A program made the position numbers and the translations under genes. A DNA stretch of 64,000 nucleotides, from positions 1,364,001-1,428,000 of the forward strand of contig NADL03000599.1 of assembly GCA_002205965.3 (NCBI GenBank), given 5' to 3'. The notes under the pieces are model-generated. The model was not told the DNA's origin. It searched no databases and saw only the letters and a program-made list of their open reading frames with translations. Positions 45,616 to 56,626 of the stretch are shown piece after piece. The DNA comes from Kappaphycus alvarezii. Lineage: Eukaryota > Rhodophyta > Florideophyceae > Gigartinales > Solieriaceae. Position 1 is the first letter of the stretch. Each line of letters begins with the position of its first letter.

Positions 45616-46892
45616 ATGTCTAATATAGCTCGCAGCATGGATGGCACCCAGAGAAGCGCCCGTGGGTCCGGGAACCTCCATGCACAGCTAAGCAACTATG
45701 GTGCTAGGCGCCTGGACATTTGCGCAAACAACAAGAGGCGACAACTTGTGGTTGTCAAAACCATTGACCGGGAGCACATAGAGCTGCAGCACTCTAAATG
45801 CCAGCACTTTCCGGACGAGATTCGAAATTGGTGAAGCCTCCTCAGCTTCGCTGACAAATTGGGTTACAGGCCATGTTGGTGTTATCTTTCCAAACAAGAT
45901 CATAGTAGCACTTGGTTTCCTTGATAACTCAAGGGCACTGATGAGGAGCGAATCAGTAGACAGACAAGGGTACCAAGTCAAGAGATTGGTGTATGTACCT
46001 GAGCAGTCATCAATTATGGGTTCCAGTGAAGAGAAATGTGTTATGTCAACATTTTGGCCTGTGCAAGTACACACCATGGCCGAAGAAGCTTCGGAAGGAT
46101 TTGATGTTGATGATCCAGGAAGCTCCATTATGTCGGATGTGGAGGATTGCAGTGATCATGTGTTGATCAAGAAAGTGGTTGGAAATGGCAAATTCCATCT
46201 GTATAGGGTTGCAAATTGGTGCCTCCGGAATCCAAACAAGTTTTTGTCCTTTAGAAGACCCGGATGTAGGTTTGTCTCTCAGTTTTCAGGGAGATACTGA
46301 GTTCCAAATGTCAGGACATTCTGCATGGATACAGCACGTCTCCGGGCATCTTTGGCCAATGGATTAGCTTTGCAAAGTGGAAGTACGGTTGCCAGAGGAA
46401 TGCTGCATTTGGGTATGGTGACTGGAAATAACCTGTGTTGTGCGTCTTCTTGGTTGCAGGATAAGTTAGGCAGGTAGGATTAAATTCAGTTGACACTAAT
46501 GGATTGGATATTGATGAATGGGTGTATCAAAAATCAGATGGGGCGTATCTTGCCAGGTTGATTGGGGTGACAATGATGGGGATTGGGTTGACCATGTAGT
46601 CGCATTGGATTGTCGGCGGGGACTCATAATTGATAGCTGCGAACCATTTGCCTTGCGTCTATCTCCGGGTGCAATGGAAGCTTTCGTGGGAGACGGTGTG
46701 CGATTGATCAGCGTCAAGGAAATCAAGTGCCTTTACATTAACCCAAAGGCAAAAGGTAAGGTGCGCAATAGGAGAAATATGAAGAAGGTGGAGAAAAACA
46801 TCAAAAAGAGAACTCAAGAGAAGAGTGTGAGGGATCGGTCGAGACGCGTTGGCCACAATAAGAAGATAGTAGAAGAATCGGATGATGAGTAG
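45616..46892 (+). pseudogene. antisense accessory ORF in copia 3' region, unknown family
   Basis: Opposite to pol. ATG at 45616 (MSNIARSMDGTQRSARGSGN), stop at 45834. A second frame overlaps from about 45800 and runs to 46300 (GHVGVIFPNKIIVALGFLDN ... FHLYRVANWCLRNPNKF; Cys codon at 46220). A third frame at about 46500-46892 holds DIDEWVYQKSDGAYLARL and, after a one-base step, WVDHVVALDCRRGLIIDS, FALRLSPGAM, LISVKEIKCLYI and a Lys/Arg-rich tail. The motifs match those of the antisense frame at 20.6-21.9 kb. 46413-46459 (GTATGG...TTGCAG) could be an intron, which an antisense gene can keep through retrotransposition. Function unknown; Cys/His/Asp could suit a peptidase. Confidence 0.55.
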
Positions 46893-46905
46893 TTGTAGTC
46901 TCAAT

Positions 46906-48442
46906 TGCTTTTGGCAAATGAAACCCGTCGGCATCGTTCGAAGACTGTTGCATTCAGTAACCCAGATGAGAGTACATCATTCAATGCATTTTGAGAATCG
47001 AGGTTTCGCTTCGTCAAGACATCTGCAAGGTTGTCCTTCCTGGTATCCACTGCATAACATCTATCTCTTCCCTTTCATACGCATCTCTCAGTCTTGCTGC
47101 CGTGGGTCGCAAGCAATAGTCTGAGCTGTCATGTAGCGTTGCTATGGTTGAGTAGAGTCCGAAGGATTGCGTGGTGAGGAAAAAGGGTAACCTGACCCTA
47201 GACCCATAGACATGTTGAAGTCTTTCAGCCATGGGCCCACCACGGTCTGCAGCAGTTGCAGCAGCAAGTATTTCTGCACCAGTTGATGAAAAGGATACCC
47301 TGGTTTGCTTACCACTGCTCCAATCGATTGGATGGTAAGGACATTCACCCCCCCAGGCTGTTATATCTCCGCGATGTAACCAGTCTGGCCGTAAGAAGTT
47401 TTCCCGGAACTGGCATCTGCATATGCAAGGAAGACAGGGTTGACGGCGAAGGAAGAGGGGCGGACGAACTTGAGCGTAGGCTCGAAACGCTTGAGTTCGG
47501 AAAGTACTTTGTTGGCAGTTAGGAGATCAGAGACGTGCAGAAATCCGACTGCATGCTGGAGAGAACTCGCCGCATACGACTCCTTTGGGAGCACACCATG
47601 GCCTAGGAAATTGAGAGAACCTGCTAAGCCAAGGTAAGCTTTCAGCTCCTGATCGATACAAGGAGAGTTTGATTCCTTGCGACGGGCAGGTATGACTGCA
47701 AGCGGAATAATTTGATCCATGAACTCTTGCATACTGACGAGCACTGATCCATCAGATGATCTGTTGATATGCAGGTGGTTGAAGATGAGTTGTGGCGAGG
47801 TGATGATCCGTCCAACCTTAAACGCCAACGAGATGTCATCGAAGAAAGATTGGAGGACTTGTGCCTCGCCAGCTAGCAGAAAATCATCTACAATTTTAGC
47901 TATGGCGAGTGATATTGCACCATTGTGCTTGCGTAAGATGAAAAGCTGAGTAAGGCCTGGCACTTGCTCGAGTTTCTTGCGGCGCATCCAGGCTTCAATC
48001 GTCAATTGCCAAAGTCTTCCGGAGTCTGGTAAGCCATATGCAGGCTTGATGAGCTTCCAATAAACTCCTGGTGAGGAAGCCCAACCTGCTGGAGGGCGGA
48101 CGTAGACATCTCGAGGTAAGTTCCTGGATTGAAGTAAGCACCCTTAATATCCAGGGTAGCCAGCTTGAAGTTGAGAAAGACTGCAATCGATAGGACTATT
48201 CTTATGATTGGAAACTGGGCAGTCATTTAGTCGGTGCGTATGAGATCCTTGTCTCGGTCTTGATTGCCATGAGGGACCAACCGACGCTTCAGCTTAAGGG
48301 TTGATGTCTCCCCATCCGCTTTGACCTCGAAGAAATGAAGGCTCGAGATGACATTGGCGTTCCGAGGGAGAGCCTTGTACGGAATTTCTTCATAACATCC
48401 GTCATAGTTTTGCTTCTCGGTGTTGATATATTTATCAATCAC
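46906..48442 (-). pseudogene. copia reverse transcriptase and RNase H
   Basis: Minus strand: SSLHFFEVKADGETSTLKLK and RRLVPHGNQD, a stop at 48227, LATLDIKGAY, then a one-base deletion near 48125 after which RDVYVRPPAGWASSPGVYWK and KLIKPAYGLPDSGRLWQL continue. Catalytic block IVDDFLLAG (about 47880). RNase H: LAYADASSGKTSYGQTGYIAE, SSTGAEILAAT, IPGRTNLADVLTKR-like end after another break near 47030; the frame ends at about 46906. The motifs are complete, so inactivation is by few point changes. Confidence 0.83.
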
Positions 48443-48757
48443 CCAGCGAGGAGCGAAGTCTAGGTCTCTTTCTCGAACTGATTTTGTTCCGATTACGGAC
48501 TTGATGTTTCGGAGAATCGATTGTTCTTGGGATTGGAGCGATGTAGGGGTGATGAGCGGTGGAGCAATCGGTGTTGTACCAATGTACTTTTCTCACATGG
48601 GAGGCTCGAATGGAGTTCCAAGCTCGCCAATGTTAACCTTCCCACTGCGAATGCTCTTCGTGAATGATTTGAGATAGGAGCAACCCGTTTTTCCAACGTC
48701 TAGGGCTGCACACATTCGCGAAGGTATTGATCCCATGCTGAGTTGTTGAGCTAAAAG

Positions 48758-50000
48758 TCACCCCTCTGTCTCAAAAAAAGCTTCAACGTCCTCTGCGTTA
48801 GAGAGGGAAACATCCGGAAGTGTGTCTGAACTATCAACTTCCTTAGGGAGTGAATCTGGTGAAGGGTTATCTGTTGATCCTTCTGCGTCAACATTATTGG
48901 TTGCGGCTGAGTCATTCTCAGGCTGCTTATCGACTGGCAGGTCAGCATCAAGGATTTCTTGTGGGGTATCCAAGAATTCACGCGGCAGATCGAGAACACT
49001 ATAGGATCTTGGAAACACAAATCCAACCTCGTCCATATCCTGCAAGAGAGAGCTATCGGGCAAGGGTCTTACGTCTTCATAGGCAGCGCGTATTGACTCT
49101 CCTCTATGCTTGACGTCTGAGGATAGGAGCACTGCATCCTTCTCCGCGGATCGGACATATGCTTTCTCCCACTTGCCAAATTTTCCTCCACGGCGGAAGA
49201 AGTACATGGCCTGACCTTTAGTGAGCTGGAGTGAGGATAGCGTATGAGGCTGTGAGCCCTTTGCGACGATATGAAGTGCCCGCCTTGCTGCCTGTTCAAC
49301 ATGAGCCTCTTGTAACTCAGGCGAGACTGGACAATGTTCCATACCAACAAGTGCTGGAGAGTAACCACGAGCCATTTCAAATGAGCTCATACGCTAGCCA
49401 CCTAGCAAGACGTTGGATAGGAAGACGGCTCGTGATAGCACTTCATGACTGCCGAAGGTTATCTCCCTGCTCTGCCGAAAATGTTCCCCATCCTTAAGCA
49501 GACGTTGAACCAGCAACCTGATAACTGCATTCTTACGTTCAACCACCCCCAATTTGTTATGACGCCTTGCCGACCTTGGTGCAAATTGAATGTAGAGGTA
49601 GCTAAGAGCGTTAAGGAAGGGGCGTTTGTTGAACTCCGGATCACCTGATACAATCTTAGGTGAGCCATGGACATTACACCAGGTCACCTCAAAACAGCGC
49701 GCTGCCGAGTCCATCTCTCTTGATTGGAGAATAATAGCAACCGAGAATGCTGTCGAGTAATCATACATATGGGGGATTGGTTTGTTATCGAGCTCTTGGA
49801 TGAATAAGAAGTCGAATTGGACGTGATCACTGAAAGGGACGAGTAAACGAGGGATGGAGACCTTCTTGGATCTAAAAGGCGTTCCCGTTGATTCGCAGGT
49901 GTGACACTTCTCTCTGGCTAGTTGTAGCGCTTGCTTGAGAACGGGTGTTAATATCTAACCGCGCTTGCAAATTTCAACCATGTCATCAACCGGGAGATGT
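48758..50000 (-). pseudogene. copia integrase
   Basis: A single minus-strand frame from about 50374 to 48758 with two in-frame stops (49955 and 49394). Zinc region with CHTCESTGTPFRSKK, core Asp in HVQFDFLFIQEL, Asp in KIVSGDPEFNK, Glu in LGVVERKNAVIRLL, then the C-terminal MYFFRRGGKFGKWEKAYVRS and YEDVRPLPDS, and an acidic Ser/Asp/Asn-rich tail before RT. The catalytic D-D-E is intact. Confidence 0.83.
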
Positions 50001-50610
50001 GTACACCCGTGCAACTTCATAGCGAACCGTTTGGCCACTTTCCCGTCTTTCATTCTCTCTTGGCTTATAAGGCCTGAATTCTTTGACGATAAGAGCGACA
50101 ATAGTTGACGATGGGAAGATAAGAAGGTCTTGAAGAAGGCCGTCTTGGATGGGACGACATTGAGGTAAGTCCTTTTTCCTTTCAGGGGTGCGGGATCCAC
50201 AGTTTCTGTATAAGTCGGCACTAATAGTGCCTTCTTATGCAAAACTCCTGCCAGAATTGAGAGTAGCTTCTGCGGGCCTAATTGATCGGACTGAGAGATG
50301 ATCTCGTTTCCCAGCAGCAGAAGCCCATTACCTTTAGTTACATAGAAAGGGATCTTGAAGGTTGTCCCCAGCAAAACTTCGAGCTGGGGGTCCCAGATTC
50401 CAATAGTAACTTTCGGATCGCTGCAGTACTCACCGTACCCATGGATGAGAGGTTCACAATCAAGCGGCCGGATGTTGAATTCTTGTCCAAGAGATAGTGC
50501 CAGGGTAGCAGCGGCTTGTATGCCACCAATGCTTCTAGGGCAACCCCATCCATGATTGGGTTGGGGTCACGATGCCCTTCCTTGACATCTGAATTGGCTT
50601 CAGGGCTAGA
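50001..50610 (-). pseudogene. copia protease region
   Basis: DPNPIMDGVALEALVAYKPL sits where the D-T/S-G active site is expected, but the triplet reads D-G, so the site seems altered. The frame changes near 50370 into PFYVTKGNGLLLLGNEII (protease C-terminus) and then leads into the integrase. Confidence 0.55.
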
Positions 50611-50618
50611 AACGTAAC

Positions 50619-51932
50619 TTACTTGCCTTCCTTCTGCCCGGAGCCTGGACGAAAAAAAGATCCTGACTTCCCTTTCTTCTTCTTCTTCTCGGCTTTCTCT
50701 CCTTTCTTCAGGGTCTGAAAAGATGGTTTCTTGCATTCCAGGCTCTCTCGGAAGTGATCATACGAGTCACAGTCATAGCAATACCCTGTATCACTATCGT
50801 CATCGTTTCCATTCGCTCGAGCATTAGAAGATCCCCCGGAATCCGGTGAACTTCTTTTACCCTTCTTTTTCTTTTTGCTCTCGCTTTCACTTGAATTGTG
50901 GTTTTCATGAGTGTTGTTCGAAGCGGCTGGGGCCGAATGAGGTATGTTCTTCACTGCAGCTGACAAGGTTTTCTGAATATTACGAGCAACCAAGGATTCG
51001 ACTTATTTGACTGACATTTATCCTGAGCTTGAGGTGCTGGACAAATTGCGGAGAACTTCGACTGCATCTTCGAGATGAAGGCGGGAGGTGCTCTTTGAGG
51101 AACCAATAATTTCTTGAATCGCATCAGACGGTACAGATAAATTCCTTGTTCCTAGTTCCTTTGTAACAGTACTAAGTTTTCCCATAGCATCTCGGAACTT
51201 CTTAAGGAAGCTATTGAATGCCCGATGGTACAACGTTTTCACAGGATTTGGTGATACCATGACCGGACCGTCGAGACCCTCGAGACGTTTCACAGCTTGC
51301 CGCAGATTCTCAACTAGTACCTTAGATATTGAAAGGCCATCGGAATCTTCCTTGTTGCTACGCTGCTCTGCAAACTGTATATGGTTCAGCTTAGCTTGGC
51401 TCAAGGTTCCTTCCTCCAAACTGGCGTTATTTGTGCGTTTAATTGCTAGAAACTCTCCAATTTGGGATGATGAAGAAGAATTTGCATGCATCAAATATTC
51501 TGCTGCTAAACCACGGAACCTTGATACAAATACAGACAATTCTTCGTTCTTACAGAGGCGGCAGTTTGAAACTTTATTGAAAGATGATATCAACCTTGAC
51601 ACCATAGCGATAGGTGGGTCTTCGGCAATGAGCTCCACGATTTCCTTTACGGTGGTAATCTGGTCTTCTTGCTTGTAGTTGATGACACCTTTAACCTGAG
51701 CCTCGTCTATAATTGAAATGTTGCGCGGTAAACCCCACTCATCAAGATGACGTGCCAAGGTGGCAAAGACTGTCTTGTATAGCTTGTCTTCGCCCTTCTC
51801 GGCTGAGGTCTTGACCAAGTCCACCCATCGAGCAATCCTGCAACGCCATTCCTGTAGGTCTTGTTCCGGGGAGAAGACAGGCGGGTCCAGAGAACCACGA
51901 TCCTTTGACGAAGAGCCGCTCCCTGGGCCCAT
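50619..51932 (-). pseudogene. copia gag with zinc knuckle
   Basis: 51932-51018 (304 codons) starts MGPGSGSSSKDRGSLDPPVF just inside the 5' LTR. It is a helical capsid-like protein (EWRCRIARWVDLVKTSAEKG; LSVFVSRFRGLAAEYLMHA). A stop at 51018 is followed by 50993-50619 with CYDCDSYDHFRESLEC, a CCHC knuckle with wide last spacing, between Ser/Lys-rich and Lys-rich stretches. Gag coats the element RNA in the virus-like particle. Confidence 0.75.
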
Positions 51933-51935
51933 AAC

Positions 51936-52226
51936 TGTTGTAGGCGCAAGGAGGAGAGAATGTTAGTAACCTAGCGCGTAGACCGTGCGCAGCGGCAGGG
52001 AGCGGAGTCGTAGAGGTGAATAAAGGATAACGGCAGTCGCAAGTTTCCAGGGCACAAAGAGTACCCGCTCGGTCTTCCTTCCTTCTCTGCCCACCCGAGC
52101 AGTCGTTTACTGTGTGGGTTAAGTACCCTTCTAGAACGATCTCGCGAGCTCGCGGCAACGCGGCAACCCAAACCCCAGATGATATTTTTCGGGTTAATTT
52201 CCCCGTGGCAAATTGCCACCACAACA
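51936..52226 (-). repeat. 5' LTR (element on minus strand)
   Basis: Direct repeat of 45011-45301, followed by the duplicated target GTCTC. Confidence 0.93.
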
Positions 52227-52231
52227 GTCTC

Positions 52232-52700
52232 AACAGGCTACCATAGTTCTTCCTTTTTTTTAAGTATTATGATTTGCCTGCTTGCCTTGGCTATCTTTTG
52301 CTGTTGATACAGTTCGTTATGACCACTCTAGTTTGAGAATAAACAAATATCCACACCACGTGTACACGTACCCCCGACACCATGCGCATGCACGTATCCA
52401 AATGTCACTGCCTCGCACCTTTTCTTGACAAGAGATCCCGTCCAAACCATTGGCAGTAGTGTACAGTACAGTACCGATCATTTGTATCCAAAAGTTTGAT
52501 CCAAAAAGAAAAAAGGCGCGCCAAACAAAACCCGCCCAAACCAAAAAAAGCTCACCATTTCGTATCGCCCCGACCGTTGCCGCCATTTCCCCCGCCCACA
52601 AGCGCCTGCAAAACGGCCACAGCCCAAGCTCGCGCGCGACCCGACAACGCGCTCCAAACGCAGCAAGACACTAGGCTTCCGAGGAATCATTCGCGAGCAA
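52232..52700. other. intergenic, upstream of WD40 gene
   Basis: No gene seen. Contains GTACAGTACAGTACC at about 52458-52472, about 230 bp before the next start codon. Confidence 0.5.
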
Positions 52701-54061
52701 ATGAAGTGCGGAGAGGGCGAGGTGGGGCGTCGTCGGCGGTTACTGCACGAGCGACAGCGGGAGCTGAACAGTTTACAACGTGGTGGACGGGAGCGGGAGC
52801 GGGGGCAGGGGCAGGGGCGGGGTGTGGATGTGGGGTACGGGGTGGATGGGGTGTTTGGAAAGCCGGGAGGTAGTAGGGGTGTGGGGGTGGGGGCGGGGTA
52901 TTCGATGGAGCGGGGGGTGGTGGTTGGGGTGGATGTTGAGCCGGGTGGTGTGAGGTATGGGGATGAGTTGGTGGGACGTGTTGGGTATGTGTACGGGGAT
53001 GATGGGGTGGTTGGGGAGGTGGTGGATGGTCGGGTGGAGATGGGGGTAGAGAGTAGGATGTTGGAGTTGGTGTGTGTGGTGGGGGGTGTGGAGGGGGATG
53101 CGGGGCGTGGGGTGAGTGGGTTGGAGTTTCATGACAAGTATGAGGGGGTGTTGTTTTGTGGGTATGGGTTGCGGCGGGATGGTGTTGGCGGGGGGGGTGG
53201 TGGAAAGGTGGGGGTGTGGAATTTGGAGGGTGGGGTTGGGAGGTTGGAGAGGGAGTTGTACTGTGGGATGGGGGTGAGTGCGATGGAGGTGGGGGGTGTT
53301 GGGGCGAGTGTTGTGGTTGGGGGTTGTGTTGGGGGGGAGTGGTGATGTGGGATACGCGGGTGAGGAGTGGGGCGCCGGTGGTGGAGTTTGGAGGGGGTGG
53401 GGATTGGAATGAGGGGGGAGTGTAGTTGGGGTGGAGAGTGGGGTGGGTGGGGGGGATGGGTTTTATACGGGGACGAGTGGAGGCGTGGTATGTCGATGGA
53501 GGGTGGGGCGGGGTGAGATGCCGGAAGGGAAGGATGTGTTGAGGGGAGAGGGAGGGGGGGAGGTGGGGTTGGGATGTATGGGGATGCGGAGGGGCGGGAG
53601 GGTGGGTGGGGATGGGAACTGGGGCGTGCGATTGTTTGGAGGAGATTTGGCGGGGGCGGTGATGGGATTGGAGGGGGAGGAGAGGGGCTGGCGGGTGGAG
53701 CAGGTGGGGAAGCATGATGGGATGGTGATGGGGATGAGTGGGCATGGTGGCGGGGGATGGTTGGAGGATGTAGTGGTGAGTGTGGGTAGGGATTGGCGTG
53801 CGCGGGTGTGGTACATGGGAAGGGAGGGGGGCGGGGAGTTGGGGGAATGGGAGATTGGCGGGGGAGGGGTGGATGTTGGGTGGAGTGAGGGAATGCGAGT
53901 GTATTTGCGGTGGCCGGGGCGGGGGGATAACGGTGGTGGATTTGGAGGGGGAGTTGGGGGATAGTGTGCGCGTTGGGTTGGGAGGACAGGGGGCTGGAAT
54001 GTGTAAGGTGGGTTGGGGAAGGAGTGGGTTGTTGTGTGGGGGAGTGTCGGAGGGAGAGTAG
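52701..54061 (+). CDS. WD40-repeat protein resembling dynein intermediate chain, with frame breaks
   Basis: ATG at 52701. The N-terminus is basic and probably coiled (RRRRLLHERQRELNSLQ), followed by a Gly-rich link and WD40 repeats: LEFHDKYEGVLFCGYG, KVGVWNLEG, VVVGGCVGG then VVMWDTRVR, DGFYTGTSGGVVCRW, VGKHDGMVMGMSGH, VSVGRDWRARVWYMG, GITVVDLEG. Repeat wording and order resemble cytoplasmic dynein intermediate chains and WDR34/60 relatives. The reading moves between frames at about 53337, 53430-53450 and 53925, each time at or next to a run of G, so these may be sequence errors rather than real damage. The coding strand is extremely G-rich with almost every third base G. The assignment to a dynein complex is uncertain, since red algae are thought to have lost dynein. 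Confidence 0.6.
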
Positions 54062-55081
54062 GGGTGTGGAGATGTGGGGCTGGGTTTGCTCGATTGGCGG
54101 GCAGTGAGTGGGTGGGCAACAAATTGAAGGGCAAAATGACAGGGCTGGGTTGACGATGGATGACGAGGTACGGTATGACGATGGGATAGGGTGGATGGTT
54201 GCATGAGGTGTGTTGGTGATGTAAGGAGTGACGTGAAACTTTTTGTGATGGGGGCGGAGATGGAGGGGACATACTCGTGAAGGGGACGGCGGCGGGAGGC
54301 GGTAGGTGTTGAGATGGGTCGAGATGGCACTGGAAACGTGAAATTTGAATCGTGTACAGTTCAGCACAGTGTATAATGCTGTGATATGGTGTACACATAC
54401 TGTACAGTACAGTACAGTACGTATGTTGAATTAAGAAATAAAACGTGTCGTCTCAGGCAAAGTGAAGGGGGGTTGGCTGACTGCCGAGATTATGTACACG
54501 TGTGGAAATAGTCTATATGAATGAATTGAATTTACGGGGCCATCCGTTGCGATCGCGTTTGATGATGTGCAGTGCCGTTTTGTGTATGCACTGTATTGTA
54601 CTGTACTGTACTGTACTGTACAGTACAGTATTTGTACAGTGCAATACAATAATATTCAGCAGGTTCCTGGACAAGAGAGAGTCAAACAGGTCAGCGTAAA
54701 TGAAAGTGGAATGTACCAAGAGGGGGTGAGGTTGCAGGATTTTAGTTTCTGCGGCAGGACGACGAAATGGAATAGGCGCTGCTGACGCCGCAACATTTCA
54801 GGTACACATCCTCTGTTGCTGTCAATAGCAAATCAAATAAATTAAATTACGGAAAAAAAAAAAGCTACACAAAACATGCAACAACCTCGAAAAAGATAAC
54901 CAAAAAACTACCAGCGCACAGACGGAAAAGATTCTACACTATCCGTCTCGACCACCCACCATACCACGATTCCAAAACTATCTTGATCGCTCAAACCCTC
55001 CGCCACACCGATTCGTTTAAGAATCCCAATCAAACCTCTCCCATCTTCCCCCTCCCCATCTCTCCCATCTTTCTCCCGCAC
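54062..55081. repeat. intergenic, with TGTAC-type palindromic repeats
   Basis: GTACAGTACAGTACAGTAC-like arrays at about 54400-54420 and TACTGTACTGTACTGTACAG at about 54595-54645, plus isolated GTGTACA words. No gene is seen. The region between separates the WD40 gene from the RING gene. Confidence 0.6.
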
Positions 55082-55825
55082 ATGGCGCCCCCGTTCCGCA
55101 ACCACCTTGTTCGCCAAGACAACAACACAAGCGACACCCCTGATTCCGACAGCAACAACTCCACAAGTCGTTTAGAATGGGTCTACCTCACAGTCGCCAC
55201 CATAATCGTCGCTCTAATTTCAATCATGGTATTCCGTGCCATTCGTCGTCGCCTCTCCTCCCGTCCCATAACCCACCCGAATCCGTCGCGCATGCAACCG
55301 CGTCGACCCCTGGACATCCGCCATCACACCGGCCCCTTTGCCCAATCCATCCCCTATACCCAACAAGTCATTCATGTTCCAGCCCCACCGGGTCTACGTG
55401 CATCAGGCGCTTCTTATATTTTACTCACCCCTAATGTACCACCCGGCGCTCATATGAGGCCGCATGATATGTCACGACAAGGGGTACCACAAGTGCCGAG
55501 ATATGATCCCGATAATTTGCCTAGCTTTCAAGTGCCCAAGGAACAGGCTGACAATCCGTGCCCGATTTGTCTAGCCCCTTTGAAGGACGAGCCTGTCAGT
55601 AGTGGACAATGTTTGCATATGATGCATACATCATGTTTGAAGAGTTGGTTGGCAAAGGATGTCAAGAGTGCCTGCCCGGTGTGTAGAGAGTCGTTTCTGG
55701 CCGGCGAGGAGGAGCTTGATGATGAGAGTGTGCCTATGGGGGATGATGTCAGTGTGAATACCTCCATTGTCGCGAGGAGTAGTGTCGATGGGGGGGGTTA
55801 TAATCCCCATATGGTGATTCGATGA
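55082..55825 (+). CDS. membrane-anchored RING-H2 zinc-finger protein (probable E3 ubiquitin ligase)
   Basis: 247 aa from ATG 55082 (upstream in-frame starts are non-ATG). A polar Asn/Asp/Ser-rich N-terminus is followed by one transmembrane helix (about 32-52, LEWVYLTVATIIVALISIMV), then an Arg-rich flank, which suggests that the C-terminal part faces the cytosol, and a Pro-rich linker. The RING-H2 finger spans C160-C201: C160, C163, C177, H179, H182, C185, C198, C201, i.e. CX2C, CXHX2HX2C, CX2C. This layout is that of ATL-like ligases that bring E2-ubiquitin to membrane substrates. The tail is acidic. No intron. Substrate unknown. Confidence 0.88.
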   Translation: MAPPFRNHLVRQDNNTSDTPDSDSNNSTSRLEWVYLTVATIIVALISIMVFRAIRRRLSSRPITHPNPSRMQPRRPLDIRHHTGPFAQSIPYTQQVIHVPAPPGLRASGASYILLTPNVPPGAHMRPHDMSRQGVPQVPRYDPDNLPSFQVPKEQADNPCPICLAPLKDEPVSSGQCLHMMHTSCLKSWLAKDVKSACPVCRESFLAGEEELDDESVPMGDDVSVNTSIVARSSVDGGGYNPHMVIR

Positions 55826-56626
55826 GCGCGGTATGCGGTGGCTGCGTGCTACTTGGTTTTACAGTTTGTGTAATGTGGTGCGTCGAGGTTGGGTTGAGAG
55901 GGTTTGGCGTGGCGACATGTTTTCGGAAGATGGAATGGGTAGATGGGGAGTTGAACGACGTGAATGGGGGTGGTTGCGAGGTGGGTGGCGCGGAGGGGGC
56001 GGTGGTTGGAGTACAGCTGCGCGGGTGGTGTGTTGGGGAGGATGGAGGCTGGAGGACTGTTTTTCGGGGTACGTTTGGGTGGTGGACGTGAGGGGAGCGC
56101 CAAGGCAGTTTGGAGGAAAGGCGGGAAAGGGGGTTTGGATAGGTGGTGTGCATGGAGTTTCCTGACGAGTGGTTGCGTGTTTGCGTTTCTTTTTCGGTTG
56201 CGAGAATTAGAATACGGAGTAGAAATAGTGGAGTTGGTCGACTAGTCGTTATGTAGTTGGAGGAATAAACGAGACGTGAGTAGGTTGCGATATGGCCTGA
56301 CGACTTTTGGGCACGCCAATCGAACAAGATAGATTTACCTCAAGACGCCTCGGTGTCGACAAGGGTGTAAACGACCGTCGCAAATCAATGACGGAAATAA
56401 TGACATGACAAGCGTACAGTTGTCTGCATGGCTTTATGGCAGTTCTCGATACTGTACTGTAAACAGTGAGCGGAGAAACGTTGTGTCCCAAACTGAGTTC
56501 TACTCTTTTGCATTACAGTAAGAATTACACCTCCCATCATCATTATACAGCCAATCCTCCTTCCCCCTCTTCTCCCCTTCCGCCCATCGCTCCCCTCCCA
56601 CCTCATCGCCACTCGCCACCGACAAA
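55826..56626. other. intergenic; no gene recognised
   Basis: Frames exist on both strands (Trp/Gly-rich on plus, Pro/Thr-rich on minus), but they mirror G-rich base bias and hold no domain. A short TACTGTACTGTAAACAG stretch lies at about 56450-56465, 160 bp before the next gene. Confidence 0.45.

Larger units (their letters stand above)
45011..52226 (-). mobile_element. Ty1/copia element, youngest in the window, with antisense ORF
   Basis: Both LTRs (45011-45301 and 51936-52226, each 291 bp) start TGTTGTAGGCG and end CCACCACAACA on the plus strand. The 5-bp target duplication GTCTC lies at 45006-45010 and 52227-52231. The LTRs differ at about 8 positions by eye (about 97% identity). Minus-strand order: gag, protease, integrase, RT-RNase H, then an oppositely oriented frame before the 3' LTR. 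Despite similar LTRs, pol has at least three in-frame stops and one shift. Confidence 0.93.

Noticed and set aside
52687..54330. Long proline/histidine-rich minus-strand frames (up to 547 codons)
   Set aside because: They are the mirror of the very G-rich WD40 coding strand; the plus strand carries recognisable WD40 words, the minus strand only Pro/His/Ser runs.
55749..56327. A 192-codon minus-strand frame overlapping the end of the RING gene
   Set aside because: Pro/Thr/His-rich with no domain; overlaps a well-supported gene and G-rich intergenic DNA.
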